A DNA stretch of 52,089 bases from Thiocapsa sp. UBA6158 (GTDB lineage: Bacteria > Pseudomonadota > Gammaproteobacteria > Chromatiales > Chromatiaceae), in the NCBI RefSeq assembly GCF_002423035.1, contig NZ_DIUM01000108.1, positions 1 to 52,089 on the forward strand, read 5' to 3'. Positions 24,766-34,280 of this stretch are shown one piece after another. The translations under genes were made by a program, and so were the position numbers. The notes beneath the pieces are model-generated. The model was not told the origin of the DNA, searched no databases, and was given only the letters and a program-made list of their open reading frames with translations. Every line of letters starts with the position of its first letter. The stretch's first letter is position 1.

Positions 24766-25593
24766 TCACGCGCCCTCCCCCGCCCGACACAGCGCCTGTA
24801 AACGAGCGAGCTCGATCTCGTCGAAACCGGCCTCGCGACGGGCCGAGAGGTTGAGCGGACAGCGGATATCAGCGCGCATGTACTCGCGCAGCAAATCGAA
24901 ATAGAGCGGGCCGGGGTCGAGGCCGCGCCCTTCGCTCAGCCGCTTGAACCAACGCGAGCCGACGGCGACGTGGCCGACCTCCTCGCGCAGGATGACACCC
25001 AGGCAAGCCGCTGTTTCCGGGTCGCCGGCCGCCTCGAAGCGTGCCATCATCCCGGGCGTCACGTCCAGACCGCGCGCCTCCAGGACACGCGGGACCAAGG
25101 CCATGCGCACCAAGGGATCGTGGGCGGTCGTACGCGCCATCTCCCAAAGACCGTCATGGGCGGGGAAATCGCCATAGTCGTAGCCCAGATCCCGAAGACG
25201 GTCGCGCATGAGGCCGAAATGCTCCGCCTCCTCGGCCGCGACCTGGATCCAATCGGCATAGAAGTCAGTCGGCATCTCGCGGAAGCGCTGGACCGCGTCC
25301 CAGGCGAGATTGATGGCGTTGAACTCGATGTGGGCGACCGCGTGGATCATGGCGGCCCGGCCCTCGCGGCTCGTGAGCTTGCGCGCCTTGAGTGCGCGCG
25401 GGGGAACCAGCTCAGGCCGCACCGGACGCCCCGGCAGATCGCGGATCGGGGCCGCGCTCGCCGCATCCGCAAGCAGGCACCCGGCTTGCCATTGCTCGGC
25501 GGCCGCTTGGGTCGCGGCCTGCTTGCGGGCCGGATCCGGCTCGCCGAGACAGGCGGCTGCCGTATCGAAGAGGTTGCCCTGCACTTGGGTCAT
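24766..25593 (-). CDS. DUF455 ferritin-like domain protein
   Basis: A 275-residue protein of the DUF455 family, related to ferritin-like di-iron proteins such as the tRNA hydroxylase MiaE. Likely iron ligands are visible in HIEFNAINLAWD near residue 93, AAEEAEHFGLM near 123 and REEVGHVAVG near 206. Function is not established to my knowledge. Its ATG overlaps the stop of the upstream glycerate kinase gene by 4 nt (ATGA), so they are one operon. The GC-rich extension upstream of this ATG is not coding in this frame. Confidence 0.85.
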   Translation of the reverse strand: MTQVQGNLFDTAAACLGEPDPARKQAATQAAAEQWQAGCLLADAASAAPIRDLPGRPVRPELVPPRALKARKLTSREGRAAMIHAVAHIEFNAINLAWDAVQRFREMPTDFYADWIQVAAEEAEHFGLMRDRLRDLGYDYGDFPAHDGLWEMARTTAHDPLVRMALVPRVLEARGLDVTPGMMARFEAAGDPETAACLGVILREEVGHVAVGSRWFKRLSEGRGLDPGPLYFDLLREYMRADIRCPLNLSARREAGFDEIELARLQALCRAGEGA

Positions 25594-26831
25594 CCGCGCC
25601 ACCCCAGGATCAGATCCATCACGTTGGTTCCCGTCGGTCCGGTGCGGATCAGGTCGCCGCTCGCCTCGAGTAGTGTGCCCGAATCGGCGCGATGCAGCCC
25701 ATCCGCGGCGTCGAGTCCGGCGTCTTGGATGCGTTCCAGCGTGGCACCGTCGATCAAGGCCCCGGCGTCGTCGGTCGGCCCATCGGTCCCGTCGGTCCCT
25801 GCGCTCAGCAAGGCGGCATCGGCGTGACCGGCAAGCTCGATCGCGGCCGCGAGAGCCAGGTGTTGATTGCGACCGCCTCGCCCCGGCGCATCGGGCAGAC
25901 GCAGCGTCGTCTCCCCGCCCGCAATCAAGAGACCCGGCGGGCCGGCCAGCAAGGCACGCGCCAGACGTCGACCGGCGAGCGCGGCATCGCCCTCGACCGG
26001 TTGAGAATCGACCCGAACCGCGAGACCCGCACGGCGCCCCGCCTCGGCCGCAGCGAACTTGGCGGTTTCCAGCGTCGCGACTAGCTCGATCTGCGGACCG
26101 CGCGTCGGCAACGGTCCCCGTTCCGCCAATCCGCGCTCGACCCACGCGGAAAGCCAGGTCGGCAGATCAAGCCCCGCAACCCCCTCGGCCAGACCGACCT
26201 CGGGAACCAGCAACCCGGAGCCGATCACGCCCGGATCATCCCCCGGCACATCCGAGATCGCCAACACGCGGGCCGGCCGGTCGCCGAGCGCGCCGAGCAA
26301 CCCCCCACCCTTGATCCGAGAGACCGACTTGCGCACCCGATTCACCGCGTCGATGGGCAAGCCGCTGCCGAGCAGCCATTGGTTCATGCGCCGCAGATCG
26401 GCGAGATCCAATCCGGCGATCGGCACATCCACCAGACTCGAGGCCCCGCCTGAGATCAGGAAGAGCACCTCGGTCTGCGGCGGCAACGCGCCAAGCGCGC
26501 AGATCAAGCGCCGACCTGCCGCCAGACTCCCCGCGTCCGGCACGGGATGACCGCCGAGCAGGCTCTCGATCCCGAGCGCGGCCGGGGCGGTGTGATCCAG
26601 ATGACCGGGTTTGGTAATCAGCAGGCCGCCGACAACGCGCGGACCCAAGGCATCGCAGGCACTCCGCGCCATGGACTGCGCGGCCTTGCCGATCGCACAG
26701 ATCCATACGGAGCCGCCGTGCAGGGGACGCGTGGCGAGCGCCTGCCCGACAACCGCACGCCCCTGCACCGCACGCAGTGCCGCGGCAAAGACCTCGAGGA
26801 GCAGACGGCGCGCATAGGCGACCTCAGCCAT
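25590..26831 (-). CDS. Glycerate 2-kinase (DUF4147/MOFRL family)
   Basis: A 413-residue protein of the GckA/TtuD type that phosphorylates glycerate to 2-phosphoglycerate. The N-terminal DUF4147 domain shows AIGKAAQSMA, LLITKPGH and LFLISGGASSL. The C-terminal MOFRL domain shows LIAGGETTLRL, GRGGRNQHLALAAAIEL and SAGTDGTDGPTDDAGA. In an autotroph it may serve photorespiratory glycolate salvage. The start at 26831 (MAEVAYARR) is chosen because the family N-terminus begins there. It is followed by the overlapping DUF455 gene. Confidence 0.92.
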   Translation of the reverse strand: MAEVAYARRLLLEVFAAALRAVQGRAVVGQALATRPLHGGSVWICAIGKAAQSMARSACDALGPRVVGGLLITKPGHLDHTAPAALGIESLLGGHPVPDAGSLAAGRRLICALGALPPQTEVLFLISGGASSLVDVPIAGLDLADLRRMNQWLLGSGLPIDAVNRVRKSVSRIKGGGLLGALGDRPARVLAISDVPGDDPGVIGSGLLVPEVGLAEGVAGLDLPTWLSAWVERGLAERGPLPTRGPQIELVATLETAKFAAAEAGRRAGLAVRVDSQPVEGDAALAGRRLARALLAGPPGLLIAGGETTLRLPDAPGRGGRNQHLALAAAIELAGHADAALLSAGTDGTDGPTDDAGALIDGATLERIQDAGLDAADGLHRADSGTLLEASGDLIRTGPTGTNVMDLILGWRG

Positions 26832-27028
26832 CGCGACCGACCCGGACGATGGGCTGGAAAACGGCAAGCCAAGCCTTCAGATTGACGTTTCTCAATGCCA
26901 TCCACCGAAAAGACATGTCTAAGTATCGAGGAGAGACGAAAGCGGTAGCCGGGAAACGGACGCAGACGGCCGAAATCCGAGAACAAGCAAGAACCCTCCA
27001 CTGAACCCTAGTCGAACGAGTCCAATCC

Positions 27029-27292
27029 ATGAAGCTGTGCCCGAAATGCAGTCGTTCCCCGTTGCCCTTCGTCATGGTCTTGCTGATCTCCAGCGTACTG
27101 GCCTTCATTACCTGGCTGGTGCTGGGCCTCTCCCAGGTCGAGCCCACCATCCGATTGGCGGCCGGGGCGGCAGTGTTCCTCGCCGTCGGCGGAACCCTGT
27201 TGCACTACGTCATCAGTTGTCTCAAGCGCCACTGCCGGCACGACCAGGAACGTCAACGGGTTCACGGCCAGACCTTCAGCCGACCCGCGTAA
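27029..27292 (+). CDS. Small two-helix membrane protein with cysteine-rich ends
   Basis: An 87-residue protein that I do not recognise as a named family. It starts MKLCPKCSRSP with a CxxC pair, has two hydrophobic helices (about residues 14-33 and 42-63), and ends with a basic, Cys/His-containing tail CLKRHCRHDQ. The CxxC plus CxxxxC pattern could bind a metal. Its 3' end overlaps the convergent tsaB by 17 bp. It is probably real given the clean topology, but not assured. Confidence 0.6.
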   Translation: MKLCPKCSRSPLPFVMVLLISSVLAFITWLVLGLSQVEPTIRLAAGAAVFLAVGGTLLHYVISCLKRHCRHDQERQRVHGQTFSRPA

Positions 27293-27956
27293 CGCGATCC
27301 CGCAGATAGACGGGTGCCGCCCGCTCGGGCGGCACTGCATGCCCCGCGGCCAGCTCGGCAGCGCCGAGCACGGCCAGATCTCGAGCCTCGCAGAACGCCT
27401 CGCCGGCATAGTGGTTCGGGGCCACACGGGTGCGCGCGGCAAGCTCGGCGCCGTAGACCGACCAGCCCGGCCCGACACCGAACCAGCCCTCGCCGTCCGG
27501 TGCCTCGACCGCCTCCGGAGGACACACGCGCTCCTCGCAGCGCGCCACGGCCAAGCCGCGTGCGTCGATCTCGAAACACCCCCAGTAGACCTCGCCCATC
27601 CGCGCATCCAGAGCCACGAGAAGGCGCCGTTCGCCGCTGCGCCGAAACTCGCCCTGCGCGATCGCGGCCAAGGTCGAGACCGGCACGAGCGGCAACCCGG
27701 CCCCGAAGGCGGCCCCCTGCGCCACGGCGACCGCGATCCGCACACCCGTGAAGGATCCGGGACCGCGCGCGAAGACGATCGCGTCCAGCGCGTCCAGACG
27801 CGTCCCGGCATCGTCCAGCAGCTGCTGCATCATGCCCAGAATCAGCTCGCCGTGCCGACGCGGGGCGCTCTCGAGCACTTGCTCGATGCGCTCGCCCGAC
27901 AGAAGGGCCGCCGAGCAGGCGTCGCCCGAGGTATCGATCGCGAGGAGAGTCTTCAT
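27276..27956 (-). CDS. tsaB: tRNA threonylcarbamoyladenosine biosynthesis protein TsaB
   Basis: A 226-residue ASKHA-fold protein with the TsaB hallmarks LLAIDTSGDACSAAL at the start, RRHGELIL near residue 33 and ARGPGSFTGVRI near 62. TsaB works with TsaD and TsaE to make t6A at position 37 of ANN-decoding tRNAs. The length is normal. It is the last of three minus-strand genes with comEC and adenosine kinase, separated from the latter by 217 bp in which I see no gene. Confidence 0.95.
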   Translation of the reverse strand: MKTLLAIDTSGDACSAALLSGERIEQVLESAPRRHGELILGMMQQLLDDAGTRLDALDAIVFARGPGSFTGVRIAVAVAQGAAFGAGLPLVPVSTLAAIAQGEFRRSGERRLLVALDARMGEVYWGCFEIDARGLAVARCEERVCPPEAVEAPDGEGWFGVGPGWSVYGAELAARTRVAPNHYAGEAFCEARDLAVLGAAELAAGHAVPPERAAPVYLRDRVTRVG

Positions 27957-28173
27957 GGGTCAGGAAGGAAATCGGTTCAGCCAAGAAATACTTGATTGCA
28001 ATTCTATACGGAGTCGGCTCCGAGCTGCGGATATCCGATCGACCCGCGGTCATCGAACGACGCAGGCTCGCCGATCGGGATGGACAAGGACAGGCCCGTC
28101 GGCAAACCGGGTGCGGGTCGAGCGGAGGGCTGACCGAACTGCCGATCGCTCAGCAGATTCGAAAGACGCCCGG

Positions 28174-29166
28174 TCAGCTGTCAAACCGGCTCAGGATCGC
28201 CCGGGTCTCGTCCGCCGCGATCCGCGGGCCGATGCTGGTCACCAGCTTTGCCGAGGCCGCGGAGGCCAGATTGCCCGCCCGCGCGAAGTCCCAGCCCTGG
28301 CTGAGTCCGTAGATGAAGGCTCCGGCAAACATGTCCCCGGCACCCACCGTATCCACGGCCTTGACCTTGATCGGTGCAATCTCGATCAAGCGTTCGCCGT
28401 CCCAGACCAAGGCACCTTCAGGCCCGCGCGTGATGGCGAAGGTCCGAGCGATGCTCTTCAGGTATTCCACCGCGACATCGAGATCCTCGCTGCCGGCCAT
28501 ACCCATCGCCTCGAACTCGTTGGCGAACAGCAGATCCACCCCGGAACCGATCATCTCGAGCAGACCGGACTTGAAGAACTTCACCATGTTGGGATCGGAC
28601 AGCGAGATCGCGGTCTTCACCCCGGCCGCGTCGGCGATCCCCTTGGCGGAGATGGACGCCTCGCGGGCCGCATCCGAGGTCACCAGATAGCCCTCGGTGT
28701 AGAACCATTCGGAGTTGCGCAGCGCGTCCTCGACCAGCTCGTTGGCGGATAGTGCGCCGCTCACCCCCAGGAAGGTACACATGGTCCGGTCGCTGTCGGG
28801 CGTGACCAGGACGACGCAACGCCCGGTATGGCCTTCGTCCTTGCGGGTATGGTTGTTGGTGTCCACGCCGCCGCGGATCAGGTCGTCCATGTAGAAGTGA
28901 CCCAGCTCGTCGTCGGCCACCTTGCAGGAGTAGAACGCCTTGCCGCCGAACTGACTGAGCGCGATGACCGAATTCGCGGCCGATCCGCCCGACCCGCGCT
29001 GGGGTTGGTGATGCTTGAGATGCGACATGATCGACGCTTGCTGCGCCTCGTCGACCAGGGTCATGACCCCCTTGTCGATCCCCAGGATGCCGAGATCCGC
29101 CGCATCCACCTCGTATTCCATATCCACCAGCGCGTTGCCGATGCCGTAGACCTGATATTTCGCCAT
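28174..29166 (-). CDS. Adenosine kinase / PfkB-family carbohydrate kinase
   Basis: A 330-residue ribokinase-like protein. It begins VYGIGNALVDMEY, has the GSGGSAANSVIALSQFGG substrate loop near residue 58, and the PfkB signature VDTVGAGDMFAGAFIYG with the catalytic Asp and anion hole near residue 282. Family members of this type are adenosine kinases in proteobacteria. The ATG at 29166 has a GAGG about 12 nt upstream, and the family N-terminus begins there. It lies 29 bp downstream of comEC and is probably cotranscribed. Confidence 0.9.
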   Translation of the reverse strand: MAKYQVYGIGNALVDMEYEVDAADLGILGIDKGVMTLVDEAQQASIMSHLKHHQPQRGSGGSAANSVIALSQFGGKAFYSCKVADDELGHFYMDDLIRGGVDTNNHTRKDEGHTGRCVVLVTPDSDRTMCTFLGVSGALSANELVEDALRNSEWFYTEGYLVTSDAAREASISAKGIADAAGVKTAISLSDPNMVKFFKSGLLEMIGSGVDLLFANEFEAMGMAGSEDLDVAVEYLKSIARTFAITRGPEGALVWDGERLIEIAPIKVKAVDTVGAGDMFAGAFIYGLSQGWDFARAGNLASAASAKLVTSIGPRIAADETRAILSRFDS

Positions 29167-29195
29167 GAATCCCTCGTCTCCTCGTCGAAAAGGCG

Positions 29196-31523
29196 TCAGT
29201 GTATACCGTCCGCACGATGGGTCCAGAATCGGCCGGCGCGCTCGCGCCATGTCCAGGGGCCCTCGATGGCGCCGTTCGGTCCGAGTCGCAGCTCGATGGC
29301 GCCGACCAGACCCGTGTCGAGCGCGGGTATACCGCGCGCCGAGACCCGTTCGCGCACCTCGGCGACGGGAAAGCCAAAATGGTTGGCATAACCCGAGGCG
29401 AAGAGGACGAGCCCGGGCGCGACCGCGTCCAGGAAATCGGGATGCGTCGAGGTCGCGCTGCCGTGGTGACCGGCGACAAGCACATCGCTCGCGAGCGCAT
29501 CGCCCGACTCACGGGCCAGACGACGCTCGACCCTCGCCTGAATATCGCCGGTCAGGAGGACCGAGCGGCCCCCGGTTTCCACACGCAGCACACAAGAGGC
29601 GTCGTTGCCGCTGAATCCAGCGTCGGCCGGATGCAGAAACCGAAAGGTCACACCGGACCACTCCCACTCCTCCCCTGCCCGGCAAGGCTCGACACCCGGC
29701 ACCTCCAGGCGCGCCGGCTCTCCGCTGTCGATACGATCGATCGGGATACGTTCGGCCAGACCGGCGAGCCCACCGGCGTGATCGCGGTCGGCGTGACTGA
29801 TGACCAGACGCTCGATCCGACGCACCCCTTGGGCCGCCAGGAAGGGCGCGACCACCGCGCTGCCCGTATCGAAGCCGCTCGGAAATCCAGGACCGGTATC
29901 GTAGACGAGCGTGCCCTCGCGGGTGCGCACCACGGCGGACAGGCCAAGCCCGACGTCCAACAAGGTGAACCATGCCTCGCCGTCACCCGGCCGAGGCGTG
30001 CCCAGAACGAACATCGGGACGACGAGCAGCAGACCCAGCCAGCGCCCCGGCAACCCGCGCGGGGCGAGCATCAGCATGGCCCCAGCACCCGCGACCAGCC
30101 ATACCCAGAGCGGACGCTCGGGTAGGGTCATCGCGGCCCACGGCACGTCGGCGACCCGGGCAAGCCCGTCCAGACACCACCCGAGCAGATGCGCCGTCCA
30201 CTGCAGCGGCCACCAGGCGACCGAACCGAATCCGGGGATCAGGCTCAGCAGACTCGTCGCCAGGACCAGCGGCAGCAGGATCAGACTGAAGAGCGGCACG
30301 GCGATCAGATTCACCGGCGGCGCGATGAGCGAGGCCCGTCCGAAGAGCAGGAACAGCAGCGGCAGCAGGCCGATCCCGACCGCCCATTGGGCATGACCCC
30401 AGCGCGTCCAGAGATCTCGGCTCGGCAGCCGTTGTCCGAGGCTGAACAGGAGCACCGCCACGGCGCCGAAGGACAGCCAGAACCCGGGCGACAAGACCGC
30501 CCCCGGGTCGACCAGCAGCACCCCGACCAGCGCAAGCACGAGGGCATGGTAGGGTCGCAGCGTCCGTTGCCAGAGAAGCGCCGCGAAGACCACCGCGATC
30601 ATCACGAGCGCACGCTGGGTCGAGACCGCGAAGCCCGCCAGTCCAGCATAGCCGAGCGCGGCGATCATCCCGCCCATCGCCGCCGCGCGCGGTGCGGCAA
30701 ATGCAACCGTAAGACGTGCACTGCGCGACCACAGCCAACGCACCAGAAAGAAGGCCGCGCCGGCGATCAGGCCGACGTGCAGACCCGAGATGGCGACCAA
30801 ATGATTGGTCCCGGTGCGCGTGAGCACCTCCCAGTCGTCCTGATCGAATCCCGAACGATCCCCGATCACCAGGGCCTGCACGAGCGGCAAGGCCGGTGCG
30901 CCGTCCAAGACCCGGGCGAGATGCTCGGACAGGGCCTGTCGCCGACGGTCGAGCCAATAGCGGCCGGCACCCGCGTCGAGCTGCTGCGGCGGCTCGCCCC
31001 GACGCAGGTTGCCGGTCGCCTGCACACCCTGCTCGAACAACCAACGCTCGAAGTCGAAGGTGCCCGGATTGGCGAGCCCGTGCCGGGGCTTGAGCCGCAC
31101 CGGCAGACGCCATTGCTCGCCCGCGCGCAGCGGCGGCGCATCCTCGTACCAGGACAGCCGGACGAGGCCGGTGAAGTGAACCGGCTCGCCCTCCTGCCGG
31201 ACCTGCTCCACCTCGAACAGGAATTGCCGAGCAAGACCCGAATCCGTCGGGATCGAGGCAATGCGCCCTTCCACGACCAGCGGCGCGCGGGCCAGCTCAT
31301 CCGGAAAGGGCGCGCAGACCAGGAGGCAGGCATTCCAGTGCGCCCAGAACGCACCGAGCAACAGCCAGAAGGGCAGTCGAAGGGCGCGCCAGCGCCACGC
31401 GGCGAGCCCCAAAAGGACCGTAGCAATCCCAGCGGGGGCAAGAGGCAACAGACCCGGCAGCAGGTAAACGACGGCGACACCGGAGGCGAAGGCGAGACCG
31501 ACACCGGTCGTGCTCCGGGTCAT
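29196..31523 (-). CDS. comEC: DNA internalisation protein ComEC/Rec2
   Basis: A 775-residue membrane protein with the three expected parts: an N-terminal DUF4131/OB-like region (residues about 25-180), the multi-helix Competence domain (about 205-480, with LVAISGLHVGLIAG and GFAVSTQRALVMI), and a C-terminal metallo-beta-lactamase domain (about 520-750, with LVISHADRDHAGGL and VAGHHGSATS). ComEC forms the channel that brings single-stranded DNA into the cytoplasm, so natural uptake ability is possible. It heads the comEC-adenosine kinase-tsaB group. Confidence 0.95.
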   Translation of the reverse strand: MTRSTTGVGLAFASGVAVVYLLPGLLPLAPAGIATVLLGLAAWRWRALRLPFWLLLGAFWAHWNACLLVCAPFPDELARAPLVVEGRIASIPTDSGLARQFLFEVEQVRQEGEPVHFTGLVRLSWYEDAPPLRAGEQWRLPVRLKPRHGLANPGTFDFERWLFEQGVQATGNLRRGEPPQQLDAGAGRYWLDRRRQALSEHLARVLDGAPALPLVQALVIGDRSGFDQDDWEVLTRTGTNHLVAISGLHVGLIAGAAFFLVRWLWSRSARLTVAFAAPRAAAMGGMIAALGYAGLAGFAVSTQRALVMIAVVFAALLWQRTLRPYHALVLALVGVLLVDPGAVLSPGFWLSFGAVAVLLFSLGQRLPSRDLWTRWGHAQWAVGIGLLPLLFLLFGRASLIAPPVNLIAVPLFSLILLPLVLATSLLSLIPGFGSVAWWPLQWTAHLLGWCLDGLARVADVPWAAMTLPERPLWVWLVAGAGAMLMLAPRGLPGRWLGLLLVVPMFVLGTPRPGDGEAWFTLLDVGLGLSAVVRTREGTLVYDTGPGFPSGFDTGSAVVAPFLAAQGVRRIERLVISHADRDHAGGLAGLAERIPIDRIDSGEPARLEVPGVEPCRAGEEWEWSGVTFRFLHPADAGFSGNDASCVLRVETGGRSVLLTGDIQARVERRLARESGDALASDVLVAGHHGSATSTHPDFLDAVAPGLVLFASGYANHFGFPVAEVRERVSARGIPALDTGLVGAIELRLGPNGAIEGPWTWRERAGRFWTHRADGIH

Positions 31524-31614
31524 CGAGGGCGCCCCGCGAGGGCTTCGTCACCGCCGCTCGACGGCCTTCGCCGGCCCGGACAACCCGGATCACTGCATCT
31601 GTCCATGACTGCTA

Positions 31615-31620
31615 TATACT
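31615..31620 (+). promoter_or_regulatory. Candidate -10 hexamer for the DUF2062 gene
   Basis: TATACT lies 44 bp upstream of the GTG at 31664 in the gap between the divergent comEC and DUF2062 genes. The -35 position at normal spacing is a poor match, so this is a weak call. Confidence 0.3.
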
Positions 31621-31663
31621 CCGCGGCCTACCCCTCTGGCGTAAGATCCACTGGACTTGCGGC

Positions 31664-32215
31664 GTGAAACGATGGCTCAAGCGAAACCTACCTGCCGCCG
31701 GCACCTTTCGGGCCAATCGGCATTTCGGCGTCTTCGGCAAGCTCCTGCATGACCCCAACCTCTGGCACCTAAACCGTCACTCGGTCTCGGGCGCCACCGC
31801 GATCGGTCTGTTCGTGATGTTTCTGCCGCCGGTCGGCCAGTCCCTGATCGCCGCGTGGGCGGCCATCGTCCTGCGTGTGAACCTGCCGATCTCGGTGGTG
31901 GTGTGCTGGATCTCCAATCCGGTCACGATCCCGCCGATGTTCTATTTCGCCTATCGCCTGGGGTGTTGGATGCTCGGCATCGAGCCCGGCGAGTTCGCGC
32001 TCGAGTACTGGCTGGACTGGCATCACTGGCTCGCAGTGATTTGGCCCTTGGCGCTCGGCAGCCTGGCCTGCGGGATCATCTGCTCGGGACTGGGTTATCT
32101 GACCGTCCAGGCGATCTGGCGCCGGCGTCTGATGCGCCGCATCCGCGAGCGTCGCGAACGCTATCGCGCGTCGGCGTCGCGCGACAACAGCCCGTCGTCC
32201 AATCGCCAGACCTGA
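31664..32215 (+). CDS. DUF2062 family membrane protein
   Basis: A 183-residue protein with the DUF2062 layout: basic N-terminus, FGKLLHDPNLWHLNRHSVSGATAIGLFVMFLPPVGQS near residues 25-62, a SNPVTIPPMFYFAYRLG motif near 86, and two or three hydrophobic segments ending in a highly basic tail. Its function is unknown to me. The gene starts with GTG. The last 55 bp overlap the 3' end of the convergent lolD. Confidence 0.88.
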   Translation: MKRWLKRNLPAAGTFRANRHFGVFGKLLHDPNLWHLNRHSVSGATAIGLFVMFLPPVGQSLIAAWAAIVLRVNLPISVVVCWISNPVTIPPMFYFAYRLGCWMLGIEPGEFALEYWLDWHHWLAVIWPLALGSLACGIICSGLGYLTVQAIWRRRLMRRIRERRERYRASASRDNSPSSNRQT

Positions 32216-32859
32216 TCCATGCGCCCGGCCAGCTCCCGGTCGTGGGTGACGATGACCAGGCTGGTCCCGATCGCGGCATTGAGCTCCAGCATCAGATCGA
32301 AGACCCGGGCGGCGGTCACCCGATCGAGGTTCCCCGTGGGCTCGTCCGCCAAGAGACAGGCCGGATGGGTGACCAAGGCGCGCGCCACCGCGGCACGCTG
32401 ACGCTCGCCGCCCGACATCTCGCCGGGCTTGTGTCGAGCCCGGCTGCCGAGACCCACGCGATCGAGCAAGGCCGCCGCGCGATCGCGCGCCTCGGCCGGT
32501 CGGCTGCCGCCGATGAGCAGCGGCATGGCGACGTTCTCGAGCGCGGTGAACTCGGCGAGCAGATGATGGAACTGATAGACGAAGCCGAGATGGCGGTTGC
32601 GCAGCAGCCCGCGCTTGTTCTCGGAGAGCCGATTGACCTCCTGACCGAGCCAGCGCAGACTCCCGCTGCTCGGGCGCTCCAGTCCGCCGACACAATGCAG
32701 CAGGGTGCTCTTGCCCGAGCCCGAGGCCCCGACGATCGCGATCCGCTCGCCGGCACCGACGCGAAAATCCACATCCCGCAGCACCTCGACCTCCAGCGGA
32801 CCCTGGCGGAAGGTCTTCGACAGTCCCTGCACCTCCACCACAGGCATGAGATCACTCAT
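32161..32859 (-). CDS. lolD: Lipoprotein-releasing ABC transporter ATPase LolD
   Basis: A 232-residue ABC ATPase with Walker A GASGSGKST, signature MSGGERQR, Walker B CLLADEPTG and H-loop VIVTHD. The LSENKRGLLRNRHLGFVYQFHHLLAEFTALENVAMP segment is typical of LolD, which powers release of outer-membrane lipoproteins to LolA. Its ATG at 32859 overlaps the stop of the upstream LolC/E gene by 8 nt, so the two are coupled. Confidence 0.95.
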   Translation of the reverse strand: MSDLMPVVEVQGLSKTFRQGPLEVEVLRDVDFRVGAGERIAIVGASGSGKSTLLHCVGGLERPSSGSLRWLGQEVNRLSENKRGLLRNRHLGFVYQFHHLLAEFTALENVAMPLLIGGSRPAEARDRAAALLDRVGLGSRARHKPGEMSGGERQRAAVARALVTHPACLLADEPTGNLDRVTAARVFDLMLELNAAIGTSLVIVTHDRELAGRMDQVWRLDDGLLSRDADAR

Positions 32860-34102
32860 AGCGCAGGGCCTCGGCCGGTTGGGTCGCGGCTGCACGCCAA
32901 GCCGGATAGACGGTTGCGAGCACGGACATCAGGAAGGCCGCGCCACCGACGAAGAGCACGTCTTGCAGATGCACGTCCGAGGGCAGCGCGCTGATGTAAT
33001 AGATGGTCGGATCCAGGAAGTGCACGCCGAAGAACCCCTCGATCCCGGCGACGACGGTCTCGACATTGAGCGCGAGGATCACACCGGCCACCATCCCGAT
33101 CAGGGTTCCGACCAGACCGATCGCGGTCCCCTGCACCATGAAGATTCCCATGATGCGCGCGGGCGAGGCACCGAGCGTGCGCAGCACCGCGATGTCGGCC
33201 TGCTTGTCGGTGACGACCATCACCAGGGTCGAGACGATATTGAAGGCGGCCACGGCCACGATCAGGAAGAGGATGATGCTCATCATCCGCTTCTCCATCG
33301 CCAGTGCGCTGAAGAAGTTGCTGTGGACCTGCGTCCAGTCCAAGACGCGATAGACCCCGTCCAGCTCGTAGGCGATATCGCGCGAGAGTCGCGGCGCCAG
33401 CCACATGTCGGTCAACTTCAGCCGTACACCCGAGACCGCATCGCCCAGGCTCAGCAGCTTGGCCGCATCGTCCATCTGCATGAAGGCGGCATTGCGGTCG
33501 TAATCCGCCATGCCGACCGAGAAGACGCCGCTCACGGTGAAGCGCTTGAGCCGCGGCATGATCCCGACCGGTGTTGCGCTCACCTGAGGCGTGACGACCG
33601 TGACCTTGTCGCCGGGCACCACACCGAGGAAATTCGCCAGATCCTGCCCGAGGATGATCCGAAACTCGCCCTCGACGAGATCGTCCACCGAGCCCATGAC
33701 CATATCTCGTCGCAGCTCCGCGACCTGGTCTTCCTCCGTCGGAACGATGCCGCGGATCAGGGCGCCGCTGACCTGCGAGCCGTTGACCAGCATCCCTTGG
33801 ACCTCGACGAAGGGTGCCGCGCCGACGACATTCGGATGGGCTCGAACGCGCTCCAGCACGTTGCGCCAGTCCTGGATGCCTCCCCCGTAGGGATCGGCGA
33901 GCGTGGCATGCGAGGCCATGCTCAGAATCCGAGCCTGGATCTCTTTGTGGAAACCGTTCATCACCGAGAGCACCACGATCAGCGCCACGATGCCGAGCGT
34001 AATGCCCACCATCGAGGTGCCCGAGATGAAGGAGATGAAATGATTACGGCGTTTCGCTCGCGTGTAGCGAAGGCCGATGTAGATGGCGATGGGATGGAAC
34101 AT
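32852..34102 (-). CDS. lolC: Lipoprotein-releasing ABC transporter permease LolC/LolE
   Basis: A 416-residue permease with four membrane helices and a large periplasmic domain. Family marks are YIGLRYTRAKRRNHFISFISGTSMVGI at the start and MVVTDKQADIAVLRTLGASPARIMGIFMVQG in the coupling-helix region near residue 305. Only one permease gene is present before lolD, so it may form a homodimer as in species with a single LolC/E (LolF-type). The start at 34102 (MFHPIAIYIG) is where the family begins; the in-frame extension to 34234 is rejected. Confidence 0.93.
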   Translation of the reverse strand: MFHPIAIYIGLRYTRAKRRNHFISFISGTSMVGITLGIVALIVVLSVMNGFHKEIQARILSMASHATLADPYGGGIQDWRNVLERVRAHPNVVGAAPFVEVQGMLVNGSQVSGALIRGIVPTEEDQVAELRRDMVMGSVDDLVEGEFRIILGQDLANFLGVVPGDKVTVVTPQVSATPVGIMPRLKRFTVSGVFSVGMADYDRNAAFMQMDDAAKLLSLGDAVSGVRLKLTDMWLAPRLSRDIAYELDGVYRVLDWTQVHSNFFSALAMEKRMMSIILFLIVAVAAFNIVSTLVMVVTDKQADIAVLRTLGASPARIMGIFMVQGTAIGLVGTLIGMVAGVILALNVETVVAGIEGFFGVHFLDPTIYYISALPSDVHLQDVLFVGGAAFLMSVLATVYPAWRAAATQPAEALRYE

Positions 34103-34198
34103 GGCGCGTGATTTAACCACAAAGGTCGCCGCAGCGCCCGAAAACCGTGGGGCGGTGTGCCGGTGAACACAGCGGTTTCGATTTTTTGAAGCGTTCCT

Positions 34199-34280
34199 GA
34201 ACCGCGTCCCCGCCAAGGGCCCTGGATGTACCAAACGCCGAGCTCACTCGAAAGTGAGCATCTCGCTCTGGACGCGGTTT
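34199..34280 (-). repeat. 82-bp dispersed inverted-repeat element, copy B
   Basis: Read on the minus strand it begins AAACCGCGTCCAGAGCGAGA and ends GACGCGGTTC. By manual alignment it shares 67 of 82 positions with copy C, including the palindromic core CGAGTGAGCTCG and CGTTTG. The TAA stop of the cheB-cheR-PAS gene is formed by the first bases of the element. One terminal position of the inverted repeat is mismatched. Confidence 0.85.

Noticed and set aside
29199..31667. Long plus-strand open frames opposite comEC
   Set aside because: Low-complexity Arg/Gln/Pro-rich translations, antisense to a well supported comEC; no start signal or motif.
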